A stretch of 32,890 nt of DNA from a virus, in IMG/VR virus record IMGVR_UViG_3300043567_000087, positions 1 through 32,890 of that record. One strand, given 5' to 3'. Shown piece after piece: positions 23,387 through 29,102 of the stretch; the first letter of the stretch is position 1, and every line of letters starts with the position of its first letter. The translations under genes and the position numbers were made by a program. The notes below the pieces were generated by a model. That model was given only the letters and a program-made list of their open reading frames with translations, ran no database searches and had not been told where the DNA came from.

Positions 23387-23711
23387 TGTATGCACCTTCC
23401 TGTTTGGCTTGGTTAATTTTATTACATGGAGATATACTCGCTAACTTCATAGAAATCAATATAGCATTTATATTAAATCTTTCAAAGAACTCTAGTTCGC
23501 CTATTTGGTGTTGTAAGTTATGGCAAGTGAAGCACATTGGAATACAATACTTATCATCTCTTATGCCTTTACCAATGTTACCTAGTTTAGGGATTGATCT
23601 TATATGACAGCATTGAACTTGAGTATCGTTACCACAAACTACGCATGGAAAAGAAGCTACGAACTTCTGATGCTTAACAGAATGAATTATGTTTGCCTTC
23701 CGAATTTGCAC
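23325..23711 (-). CDS. HNH-type endonuclease (128 aa)
   Basis: A zinc-containing HNH family member: C23/C26 in FPCVVCGNDT, H36 in QCCHIRS, 'GKGIRDDKYCIPMCFTCHNL' with C60/C63, then H64 and H68 (CHNLQHQIGELEFF). It resembles small HNH nucleases of phages (Ref/DUF968-type) with recombination or packaging roles. It lies in the replication block, which favours recombination or DNA processing. It starts at GTG (TAGTG overlap with the DUF6496-like stop). Its last 21 codons overlap the DnaA-IV-like gene. Confidence 0.78.
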   Translation of the reverse strand: MQIRKANIIHSVKHQKFVASFPCVVCGNDTQVQCCHIRSIPKLGNIGKGIRDDKYCIPMCFTCHNLQHQIGELEFFERFNINAILISMKLASISPCNKINQAKQEGAYNGKLNYKEHIRNNKKSSLQS

Positions 23712-23857
23712 TATTTATATTTCTTTGCTTTTTTCTTTGCAGTTCTAGCAACAGATAAAGCTATTGCGACAGACTGTGATTGTGATTTACCACTTTTGAT
23801 TTCTCTGCGAATATTCTTGCTTATTGATTTTTTAGAATAACCTTTAATTATTGGCAT
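23711..23857 (-). CDS. DUF6496-like small basic protein (48 aa)
   Basis: MPIIKGYSKKSISKNIRREI then KSGKSQSQSVAIALSVARTA and a Lys-rich tail. This is the 'SK.TISKNI...K.GKPQKQAVAIAL..A.KA' pattern of a small family widespread in phages, function unknown. It is the first gene after the leftward promoter (-10 at 23915-23920), with AGGA six bases before the ATG. The next gene begins at GTG overlapping its TAG stop. Confidence 0.75.
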   Translation of the reverse strand: MPIIKGYSKKSISKNIRREIKSGKSQSQSVAIALSVARTAKKKAKKYK

Positions 23858-23879
23858 TGTTTATCCTGATTTGTTTAAC

Positions 23880-23909
23880 GTGAGCAAAAGGGAAGGCACT
23901 CTTGCTCAC
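23880..23909. promoter_or_regulatory. Inverted repeat at the leftward transcription start (candidate operator or 5' hairpin)
   Basis: GTGAGCAA (23880-23887) and TTGCTCAC (23902-23909) form an 8-bp perfect inverted repeat around 14 bp, extendable past one mismatch. It lies immediately downstream of the minus-strand -10 (23915-23920), so the transcript would begin at the right arm. It is a good repressor site for the XRE protein or a 5' mRNA-stabilising hairpin. Confidence 0.55.
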
Positions 23910-23914
23910 AATTC

Positions 23915-23943
23915 TTATTATCAAACATAGAACAAAATGGCAA
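23915..23943 (-). promoter_or_regulatory. Leftward promoter for the replication block
   Basis: On the minus strand TTGCCA (23938-23943) and TAATAA (23915-23920) are separated by exactly 17 bp. The predicted start is near 23908, inside the inverted repeat at 23880-23909. It should drive the DUF6496-like, HNH, DnaA-IV-like and initiator genes. Confidence 0.65.
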
Positions 23944-23955
23944 CAGATTAAGTCA

Positions 23956-23983
23956 TTGATTATATTGATATATTTCTTATATT
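23956..23983 (+). promoter_or_regulatory. Rightward promoter for the early block
   Basis: TTGATT (23956-23961) and TATATT (23978-23983) with a 16-bp spacer, divergent from the leftward promoter. The start would be near 23990, overlapping the DnaA box at 23988-23996. A second, closer -10-like element (TATAAA, 24045-24050) lies near the first gene. The two could serve different stages. Confidence 0.5.
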
Positions 23984-23987
23984 ATCC

Positions 23988-23996
23988 TGTGAATAA
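23988..23996 (-). promoter_or_regulatory. DnaA box (TTATTCACA) in candidate origin
   Basis: The minus strand reads TTATTCACA, a perfect match to the TTATNCACA consensus. It lies next to a very AT-rich tract (about 24005-24055) in the divergent control region. With a phage DnaA-IV-like protein encoded nearby, it marks a candidate origin. One box by itself can occur by chance in AT-rich DNA; a second match at 26100-26108 (TGTGCATAA) lies in a gene. Confidence 0.45.
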
Positions 23997-24042
23997 TCAA
24001 CTTATAAGCTTGAATTTAAGATTTTTATAATTATATTAATTC

Positions 24043-24058
24043 TATATAAAAAACATAA
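24043..24058 (+). repeat. 16-bp repeated promoter-like element, copy 1
   Basis: TATATAAAAAACATAA, identical to 28739-28754. Both copies lie directly upstream of a plus-strand gene start. Here it ends nine bases before the ATG of the first early gene; TATAAA could be a -10 with a very short leader (AAGGGAAAAT) that carries the ribosome site. Confidence 0.55.
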
Positions 24059-24067
24059 AGGGAAAAT

Positions 24068-24694
24068 ATGAAAACAGTAAAACAAAAATTAGAAAATCAA
24101 TTTAAAAAAATTGTAATTAAATTTCCTGATTTAGTTACTAATGAAATGCACTTGGGAGTAGCTGGACACCCAAACATTGAAAGATGGAAACAAACTGCAT
24201 TAAAAGTTTCAACTGATATTTTAAACAAATACAGAACACTAAGATATGTTTTAAATGTTTGGAACTCAGATGAAACAAAGTTAGATTATGTTTTAAAAGA
24301 AAATAAAATGTATAATCTAGCTAAACTTTTAAGAGAAGAAAAAAAAACACTAAATAAAACAAAGGAAGGAAATATGCTTACATTAACTGAAAAAGAAACA
24401 AAGCTAGTTGATTATCTTTTGGCAAACACAGATGGTTCTGATGGACATATTTGTTCAGAAAAATTTATGGACTTAAAAGAACTTGATTGGTCAATGGAAA
24501 CATTAAAAGGAGTTTTTGGTTCATTAGTAAATAAAAAGATTTTAAGTTATGGAGATTTTATACCTGACCATAATGCAGAATCTTATTATTGGACTGTACC
24601 AGTACATCAAGAACGACAAAAAAGTACACTTGATGGAACTTACAATCCAATTAATAGTGTGCAAGAGTTGTTAATAAAAATAAAAAATAACTAA
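24068..24694 (+). CDS. Hypothetical protein with C-terminal winged-helix-like domain (208 aa)
   Basis: First early gene, ribosome site AAAGGGAAA. Residues 1-100 are helical and basic (MKTVKQKLENQFKKIVIKFP). Residues 103-165 (MLTLTEKETKLVDYLLANTD, then SMETLKGVFGSLVNKKILSY) look like a winged helix. A second start is visible: Met103 (24374) is preceded by AAGGAAGGAAAT, a better ribosome site than most in this genome. The C-terminal domain may therefore also be made alone (106 aa). A DNA-binding regulatory role is plausible. Confidence 0.7.
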   Translation: MKTVKQKLENQFKKIVIKFPDLVTNEMHLGVAGHPNIERWKQTALKVSTDILNKYRTLRYVLNVWNSDETKLDYVLKENKMYNLAKLLREEKKTLNKTKEGNMLTLTEKETKLVDYLLANTDGSDGHICSEKFMDLKELDWSMETLKGVFGSLVNKKILSYGDFIPDHNAESYYWTVPVHQERQKSTLDGTYNPINSVQELLIKIKNN

Positions 24695-24708
24695 ACATAA
24701 AGGGAAAT

Positions 24709-25092
24709 ATGACAAACAAAATAAAATACACAGGCGAAGAAAACGCACCTTGTTGGACTGCTGACCCACAGGGTTGGGACAAATGGTTCTTAGCTTTTGC
24801 TGGTAGATATACAAAAGAATCTCGTAATTCTTTTTCAGTTGTCTATCCTGAAGCTATAAAATTAATTCAAGAAAATTATTCTAATGATTCTAAAAGAGTT
24901 AAAGGAATTGGTCGTAGAGTAATGATTGGGTTAATTAAAGATAAATTACCTGAAATTAATTCAGGAAGAATATCAAGAGCAATTAGTAAATGTTTACAAA
25001 TGCAAATCTTAGAACTGCATCATCAAACTAAAACTAAGAAGCTTTTGATTAAGGGTCAATACTGGAACACTTATGTAAAGGAGATTAAATGA
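24709..25092 (+). CDS. Hypothetical protein (127 aa)
   Basis: MTNKIKYTGEENAPCWTADP, then GWDKWFLAFAGRYTKES and a helical basic C-terminus (GRRVMIGLIKDKLPEINSGR). No family is recognised. It shares its upstream bases ACATAAAGGGAAA with the first early gene, so the two have closely related ribosome sites. It overlaps the next gene by four bases (ATGA). It is rich in Trp and Lys and probably soluble. It may act with the two flanking early proteins. Confidence 0.68.
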   Translation: MTNKIKYTGEENAPCWTADPQGWDKWFLAFAGRYTKESRNSFSVVYPEAIKLIQENYSNDSKRVKGIGRRVMIGLIKDKLPEINSGRISRAISKCLQMQILELHHQTKTKKLLIKGQYWNTYVKEIK

Positions 25093-25595
25093 CACCATTT
25101 AGAAAAGCACATTTTCCTATTTGGGATTTACCAATTAAATCTAGATTTGAATATTGCAAATCAGAAGCTAAAAGTTTTGGTTTAAATCTTACTTACGAAC
25201 AGTCAAAACAATTTTACAATGAAATGTATAATTGCGAAGTATTTAGAAATGATACTTATGAAGTTAGAGTTTTTCGTGGAGACCAAGCTAACTGGTTGGT
25301 ACATGAAAAAAGTTGGTATGGTATGATTGATTATCTTTCAATTAAAAGAATAGATAAAAAATCTATCCATGACTGGAGACACTTTCAATTAATTAAAAAT
25401 GAATTGGTAAGTGAAACAAGAGAAGCCATTGAACTTTATCCAAGTGAAAAAAGATTAATGGACACAGCAAATCAATATCATCTATTTGTTTTTCCAAAAG
25501 ATTATATTATTCCTTTTGGTTGGACTGAAAGAAGTGTTGCTGTTGAAGAAACAGAGGGTGGTTTAAACAAAGCTGGGCAAAGAAAAATAGCATGA
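25089..25595 (+). CDS. Conserved phage protein, DUF7694-like (168 aa)
   Basis: The C-terminal half carries 'YLSIKRIDKKSIHDWRHFQL' (84-103), 'IKNELVSETREAIELYPSEK' (104-123) and 'RLMDTANQYHLFVF' (124-137), the pattern of the DUF7694 family found across many phages. Function is unknown; the conserved Asp/Arg/Glu/His residues and 'PFGWTERSV' tail suggest an enzyme or a nucleotide-binding protein. The N-terminal part (1-80) is specific. It is coupled to the gene before it and to the mini-gene after it by ATGA overlaps. Confidence 0.72.
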   Translation: MTPFRKAHFPIWDLPIKSRFEYCKSEAKSFGLNLTYEQSKQFYNEMYNCEVFRNDTYEVRVFRGDQANWLVHEKSWYGMIDYLSIKRIDKKSIHDWRHFQLIKNELVSETREAIELYPSEKRLMDTANQYHLFVFPKDYIIPFGWTERSVAVEETEGGLNKAGQRKIA

Positions 25596-25672
25596 AAAAA
25601 CAATTAGCAAAATTACTTAAAGCTTATCATAAGAAATGGGATTGCTTTGGTAACAAAAGAAGGAAGAAGTAA
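25592..25672 (+). CDS. Mini-protein (26 aa)
   Basis: MKKQLAKLLKAYHKKWDCFG then NKRRKK. A very short basic helical peptide. Coding is supported by the ATGA overlap with the gene before and the TAATG overlap with the next. Function unknown. Confidence 0.5.
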   Translation: MKKQLAKLLKAYHKKWDCFGNKRRKK

Positions 25673-25851
25673 TGGTAAGAAAAGACGTAGGAGTAATTTG
25701 TTCTATGAGTTATTACGAGATGAAGTTAATGACTTGTGCTTTATCACGAATACTTTTAGAGAATGAAGTTAGGGGAATTAATACCAAAAAAAGTATTACT
25801 ACTCTAATAAGTAAACTTAACAATATGCTAACAAAACAATGTACGAACTGA
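25672..25851 (+). CDS. Small hypothetical protein (59 aa)
   Basis: MVRKDVGVICSMSYYEMKLM then a helical region (LSRILLENEVRGINTKKSIT) and 'LISKLNNMLTKQCTN'. GGAAGAAGT precedes the ATG. It is part of the chain of coupled mini-genes; the next gene starts inside it (25839). No family is recognised. Confidence 0.62.
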   Translation: MVRKDVGVICSMSYYEMKLMTCALSRILLENEVRGINTKKSITTLISKLNNMLTKQCTN

Positions 25852-25925
25852 TTAACGATTTAGGATTCGCATACTTCTGTTTTGCAGTATTTTTAGCATT
25901 TTTAATATGGGAGAACAATAAATGA
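25839..25925 (+). CDS. Small membrane peptide (28 aa)
   Basis: MYELINDLGFAYFCFAVFLA then FLIWENNK, one transmembrane helix. It overlaps the preceding gene by 13 bases and the next by four (ATGA). Possibly a membrane-acting early peptide; its function is unknown. Confidence 0.5.
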   Translation: MYELINDLGFAYFCFAVFLAFLIWENNK

Positions 25926-26014
25926 CAAGAGAAACTAAAGACGGAATAGGATTTCTGGTAGCATTAATCTTGTTTAATTCAAGTATAGTATTATTCTATT
26001 GGATAATTAATTAA
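25922..26014 (+). CDS. Small membrane peptide (30 aa)
   Basis: MTRETKDGIGFLVALILFNS then SIVLFYWIIN. One transmembrane helix after a charged head. GGGAGAACAATAA precedes the ATG. It resembles the peptide before it in size and layout and the two may act together. Confidence 0.5.
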   Translation: MTRETKDGIGFLVALILFNSSIVLFYWIIN

Positions 26015-26016
26015 CT

Positions 26017-26172
26017 ATGATTATAAAGATTGATCGTGATATTCTGGTGGGTTGTTACGAGGTTTTAAATAAATATTTTATTGTACAAGAGTTTACTTCT
26101 GTGCATAAAATAACACCAAAAGAAAAAAAACTTTATAACGCAGTAGCTAAATTACTTGAAGAAAAAGAATGA
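26017..26172 (+). CDS. Small hypothetical protein (51 aa)
   Basis: MIIKIDRDILVGCYEVLNKY, then 'TSVHKITPKEKKLYNAVAKL' and an acidic/basic end (LEEKE). The helical middle looks like a short HTH-type or coiled region. Its TGA overlaps the ATG of the next gene. Confidence 0.55.
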   Translation: MIIKIDRDILVGCYEVLNKYFIVQEFTSVHKITPKEKKLYNAVAKLLEEKE

Positions 26173-26321
26173 ACTCAGATAAAGAAAAGTTAAGTAAATC
26201 TTTAGGAGAATCTGTAATGAAAGTTAAAATGCAAGAAGCTTTACAGAAGTATAAAGAACGACTAGAAAAACAACAACAGGAGAAGGCAAATGAGAAAAAA
26301 GAAAAACATACATCATCTTAA
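26169..26321 (+). CDS. Small helical protein (50 aa)
   Basis: MNSDKEKLSKSLGESVMKVK then a coiled coil (EALQKYKERLEKQQQEKANE). Starts by ATGA overlap and runs 32 bases into the next gene, whose ribosome site (AGGAGAAGG) lies within it. Function unknown. Confidence 0.5.
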   Translation: MNSDKEKLSKSLGESVMKVKMQEALQKYKERLEKQQQEKANEKKEKHTSS

Positions 26322-26541
26322 AACCAAAACTGACGAACATTATGCAATAGAAGTTGCTCGTCAAATTATCAGCAGAGATTCTTTATATACATTAGTAAAT
26401 TACATTATCTGGGCTTGGGAAGCTAAACCAAAGATAAAAAAAATGGATTTATTAAATGTTATTACCGAAGAATATTTAAACAACCAAAAGGGAAAAAATG
26501 AAAAAACTAATATTGTTAGGTTTAATCCTAAGCTTAACTAG
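26290..26541 (+). CDS. Hypothetical protein (83 aa)
   Basis: MRKKKNIHHLKTKTDEHYAI, then 'EVARQIISRDSLYTLVNYII' and 'WAWEAKPKIKKMDLLNVITE'. Basic N-terminus and helical core. Strong ribosome site (AGGAGAAGGCAA). Its last 14 codons overlap the lipoprotein gene. No family is recognised. Confidence 0.65.
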   Translation: MRKKKNIHHLKTKTDEHYAIEVARQIISRDSLYTLVNYIIWAWEAKPKIKKMDLLNVITEEYLNNQKGKNEKTNIVRFNPKLN

Positions 26542-26806
26542 CTGTTACACATACAAGCCAGTAGTTGATACTTCTGGTAGATCAGGAACTTTTCCTGATG
26601 GTAAATCCGAGAACATAACAAACGATACGATCTTATGCACTAAGTTTGCTGAGAATACTTTATCTGATAGCCAAGAGTTTCAAGCTTGGTTAATTGATAA
26701 TATTTTTCGCCCTGCTTCGTTAGGGGTTGTGTCTAAAGCAGACGATACAAGAAAAAACTATATTAGAAAATGTATGTCCAATCGTGGTCATTCAGTTCTG
26801 AATTAA
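26498..26806 (+). CDS. Small lipoprotein (102 aa)
   Basis: Signal sequence MKKLILLGLILSLTSC with a lipobox LTSC, so Cys16 would be lipidated and the rest exported. After it come 'NITNDTILCTKFAENTLSDS' and a C-terminal 'TRKNYIRKCMSNRGHSVLN' with a CMxxRG motif common at the ends of small bacterial lipoproteins; C48 and C94 could pair. Its position in the early block suggests an envelope role during infection, such as superinfection exclusion (compare phage T5 Llp by position, not sequence). A late spanin role is less likely here. Confidence 0.72.
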   Translation: MKKLILLGLILSLTSCYTYKPVVDTSGRSGTFPDGKSENITNDTILCTKFAENTLSDSQEFQAWLIDNIFRPASLGVVSKADDTRKNYIRKCMSNRGHSVLN

Positions 26807-26810
26807 AAAT

Positions 26811-27044
26811 ATGATAACTGTAAAACAAGAAATAGAACGACTAGTATTAGAATCTGAAAAGAATCCACATATTGTTCAAACTTACTTTGAATACTATTAT
26901 GCTCTTTTAGATCACAGCGATTTAACTTTAGATGAGTTCTATAAGTTATATCCACAATATGATGTTGAAAAAACAGATTCATTATATTGGAAACAATTTA
27001 TGAAACAATGGAAGGAAATAATATGGAAACAAGACAAAGCATAA
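26811..27044 (+). CDS. Hypothetical protein (77 aa)
   Basis: Acidic helical protein: MITVKQEIERLVLESEKNPH then 'YFEYYYALLDHSDLTLDEFY' and 'LYWKQFMKQWKEIIWKQDKA'. It lies between the lipoprotein and the XRE regulator and overlaps the latter by 22 bases. It is rich in Tyr/Trp with no clear family. It has no evident Shine-Dalgarno sequence, so it may be translated at low level. Confidence 0.6.
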   Translation: MITVKQEIERLVLESEKNPHIVQTYFEYYYALLDHSDLTLDEFYKLYPQYDVEKTDSLYWKQFMKQWKEIIWKQDKA

Positions 27045-27325
27045 CAAATATATTAGCAAGTAATATTAAGTTCTTGCGAATTAATACAAAGGTTGAAGAA
27101 CCATTTGGCAAAGTTAAATATATGTCTCAAAGACATTTAGCAGAGTTAATCGGTTCTATTACCCAACAAATAAGTAAATTTGAGTTAGGTAAAAACGAAC
27201 TTGGTGCATCTCAACTTTATAAAATTGCTAAAATCTTTGGAGTATCAGTTGATAGTTTGTATGATACTGAATTAAACAAAAAAGAATTTAGCAAAACAAT
27301 TATGAATGATATATGCTTGATGTAA
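27023..27325 (+). CDS. XRE-family HTH transcriptional regulator (100 aa)
   Basis: Classic Cro/C1-type helix-turn-helix: 'NIKFLRINTK' first helix, 'MSQRHLAELIGSITQQISKF' (34-53), 'ELGKNELGASQLYKIAKIFG' and 'VSVDSLYD' to close the domain. The start at 27023 is preceded by GGAAGGAAATAAT; an upstream in-frame ATG (26987) lies within the gene before. It is a single-domain repressor or Cro-like protein. Candidate targets are the inverted repeats at 23880-23909 and 312-326. With no integrase present it may control a lytic switch. Confidence 0.82.
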   Translation: METRQSITNILASNIKFLRINTKVEEPFGKVKYMSQRHLAELIGSITQQISKFELGKNELGASQLYKIAKIFGVSVDSLYDTELNKKEFSKTIMNDICLM

Positions 27326-27384
27326 TTACAATAATTATATTGTTTATCATATTGGTTATTATAATTACTAAGTTTAAAATATAA
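27313..27384 (+). CDS. Possible membrane peptide (23 aa)
   Basis: MLDVITIIILFIILVIIITK then FKI, a single transmembrane helix. The ATG lies inside the last codons of the XRE gene. No ribosome site is seen; kept as a low-confidence candidate because small membrane peptides recur in this block. Confidence 0.35.
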   Translation: MLDVITIIILFIILVIIITKFKI

Positions 27385-27401
27385 AACAAAGGGAAGGTAA
27401 A

Positions 27402-28136
27402 ATGGAAGAAATCAAACTATACGAAGGCAAAGAAACATTATTCTTTGACCCAATTCAACATCAATACTTTTGGAATGATGAACAGTTGCCTAGTGCCACC
27501 GGCATAACCAAATTATTGACACCGGCAAACGTGATCGGAATGTGGTCGGCTAAGATATGTTCTGAAGAATTTAAGAAGTTAATTAGAGCAGGTGTTAGTT
27601 ATGATGAGATTGAATTAATTAAGATTGCAGATCAAATCAAAAAAGCACCAAATCAGAATATGGCAGATGCTGGGTCTGTTGGCACAAACGTACACAATTT
27701 AATTGAAGATTATATTCACAAAGGAATTACTCCTGAGATTATAAATCCTGAAATTAAAAAATCATTTGGTAAGTTTAAAGAATGGTATGACAAGCAAGAT
27801 GGTTTAGAGATTGTATTTACTGAACGTAAAGTGCTAAGTCGTATTCATAAATTTACTGGTACTCTTGATGCTATATTTAAAAACAAATCAGGAGAGCATA
27901 TAATTTATGATTGGAAGTCATCATCAGGAATAAGAGATTCTATGTTAGTGCAAATCTACCTTTATAAGATTTGTGTTAAAGAAGAACTTGGAATTGATGT
28001 CAAAAAAGGCATCATAGTTAATTGTACCAAAACTGGAAAATTAAATATTAAGGAATTTCCAATCGGAGATGCACAGGAAGAAGTGGCGATTGCCTGTCTA
28101 AAAATGTATCGCTACCTAAACAATAAGGAGAAGTAA
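27402..28136 (+). CDS. RecB-like PD-(D/E)XK exonuclease (244 aa)
   Basis: Shows the PDDEXK_1 / Cas4-RecB nuclease order: 'AGSVGTNVHNLIEDYI' (90-105, with H98), 'KFTGTLDAIF' (150-159, D156), 'IIYDWKSSSG' (167-176, D170-x-K172) and 'MLVQIYLYKI' (181-190, the RecB-type QxxxY). Ribosome site AAAGGGAAGG. It should degrade linear DNA ends to give single strands for recombination or for host DNA breakdown. It is followed by a probable single-strand-binding protein, suggesting an end-processing pair like lambda Exo/Beta or T7 gp6/gp2.5. Confidence 0.85.
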   Translation: MEEIKLYEGKETLFFDPIQHQYFWNDEQLPSATGITKLLTPANVIGMWSAKICSEEFKKLIRAGVSYDEIELIKIADQIKKAPNQNMADAGSVGTNVHNLIEDYIHKGITPEIINPEIKKSFGKFKEWYDKQDGLEIVFTERKVLSRIHKFTGTLDAIFKNKSGEHIIYDWKSSSGIRDSMLVQIYLYKICVKEELGIDVKKGIIVNCTKTGKLNIKEFPIGDAQEEVAIACLKMYRYLNNKEK

Positions 28137-28137
28137 T

Positions 28138-28647
28138 ATGAACGTACAAGGAGTAATAAAATACGTTTACGATAATAGACTTGGTAAAGATGGAACTGCT
28201 AATAAGTTTCCAAATTTCAAGTTTAAAGTAGGCGAACAAGAGATAGTTCTTTGGTCAGCAATTCTGCACCCTGCCATAGCTAAGGGAAAATCTGTTTCCG
28301 TAACTTGTGGTGCTTCAAAAAAGAATGGAAGTTTATTCGTTCTTACTAAAGAAGATAAAAGTCCAATGATACAAGAACTACCAACTAGTGCTACTGCTAA
28401 ACCAGATACTAGCTTTAATGTTGATGATTTTGAATCAGAAAACTTTAATCAAGCAGTAACAGCTATTGAAAAAGATATAGCTAGTTCTTCAGTACCAACT
28501 AAAGCATTTAATAAAGACGAATATATGTGGACTATGGCTTTATTAAAATCTGGTATTGAATCTGGTAAAATTGGTGTTACAAAGGAAGAAATTGATTTGA
28601 AAATAAAAGATTACAAGTTTTTATTTCAGATGAATTTCCATAACTAA
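28138..28647 (+). CDS. Probable OB-fold single-strand DNA-binding protein (169 aa)
   Basis: Residues 1-75 (MNVQGVIKYVYDNRLGKDGT, then 'NFKFKVGEQEIVLWSAILHP' and 'GKSVSVTCGASKKNGSLFVL') alternate strands as in an OB fold. Residues 80-125 are a Ser/Thr-rich linker and 126-169 a helical C-terminal region. The partner nuclease gene lies one base upstream. No acidic SSB tail is present. I call it SSB-like from fold pattern and neighbour; a different OB-fold role is possible. Confidence 0.55.
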   Translation: MNVQGVIKYVYDNRLGKDGTANKFPNFKFKVGEQEIVLWSAILHPAIAKGKSVSVTCGASKKNGSLFVLTKEDKSPMIQELPTSATAKPDTSFNVDDFESENFNQAVTAIEKDIASSSVPTKAFNKDEYMWTMALLKSGIESGKIGVTKEEIDLKIKDYKFLFQMNFHN

Positions 28648-28653
28648 GATTCT

Positions 28654-28714
28654 TATGGCGAGGGTTTTTGATTTAACGATCACACATAATCCCTTTATGT
28701 TTCCCCTCGCCATA
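28654..28714 (+). other. Large stem-loop element between the SSB-like gene and the next gene
   Basis: TATGGCGAGGG (28654-28664) and CCCTCGCCATA (28704-28714) are perfect 11-bp inverted repeats. Their 39-base loop contains a second hairpin (ACATAA-TCCCT-TTATGT, 28684-28700). The element is GC-richer than its surroundings and non-coding in my reading. It could be a structured RNA, a terminator, an origin or a DNA-packaging site. A promoter begins four bases after it. Confidence 0.6.
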
Positions 28715-28717
28715 TCC

Positions 28718-28746
28718 TTGCAATTTAATGAAATATTATATATAAA
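28718..28746 (+). promoter_or_regulatory. Promoter downstream of the stem-loop
   Basis: TTGCAA (28718-28723) and TATAAA (28741-28746) at exactly 17 bp spacing. Predicted start 28752-28754, which is at or next to the ATG at 28754. This would make a nearly leaderless transcript. Confidence 0.55.
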
Positions 28747-28754
28747 AAACATAA
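28739..28754 (+). repeat. 16-bp repeated promoter-like element, copy 2
   Basis: TATATAAAAAACATAA, identical to 24043-24058. It contains the -10 hexamer of the promoter at 28718-28746, and its last base is the A of the start codon. Confidence 0.55.
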
Positions 28755-28960
28755 TGAAGGTTGTTAGAGAAAAGCTAATTGAGTGTAGCATTGTAGTTAA
28801 GGAACTCTTTGAAAACACAGAAGATGCTCTAACAGAAAACAAGGAAGGTAAGATTATTTCCGTGAACATAATCAATACTAAGTTCATCAGAAATAATATT
28901 AAAATAGCTGATGGAGAAAATGAAAACTCAAGTTCAGAACCTAAGAGACAGACATTATAG
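28754..28960 (+). CDS. Hypothetical protein, possibly leaderless (68 aa)
   Basis: MKVVREKLIECSIVVKELFE then 'NTEDALTENKEGKIISVNII' and a Ser/Glu-rich tail (GENENSSSEPKRQTL). The in-frame ATG at 28655 is rejected because it lies in the stem of the hairpin element and gives a non-homogeneous N-terminus. There is no Shine-Dalgarno before 28754, but the promoter start coincides with the ATG. The reading frame overlaps the next gene by 41 bases. Function unknown. Confidence 0.5.
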   Translation: MKVVREKLIECSIVVKELFENTEDALTENKEGKIISVNIINTKFIRNNIKIADGENENSSSEPKRQTL

Positions 28961-29069
28961 AGTCTCTATGAAATACTTTGAACTAAAGCATAAGTTAGAA
29001 AAGGCAAAAAGACTTAAAGATGCTTTAGAAACAAAAGTAGTTTTGAAATTTGAAGAATTACTAGCTTAG
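28920..29069 (+). CDS. Small coiled-coil protein (49 aa)
   Basis: MKTQVQNLRDRHYRVSMKYF then a basic helix (ELKHKLEKAKRLKDALETKV) and 'VLKFEELLA'. GGAGAAA precedes the ATG. It overlaps the preceding gene. No family is recognised; it is probably a DNA- or protein-binding helical adaptor. Confidence 0.6.
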   Translation: MKTQVQNLRDRHYRVSMKYFELKHKLEKAKRLKDALETKVVLKFEELLA

Positions 29070-29102
29070 GTTAGTACACAACTATAAACTGTAAAGGAAG
29101 GT

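Noticed and set aside
23604-23840. Plus-strand 78-codon frame
   Set aside because: Antisense to the HNH and DUF6496-like genes, both of which have convincing family patterns.
28655-28753. N-terminal extension of the 68-aa gene from the ATG at 28655
   Set aside because: The ATG is inside the perfect stem of the hairpin element, and the added 33 residues look like translated non-coding sequence.
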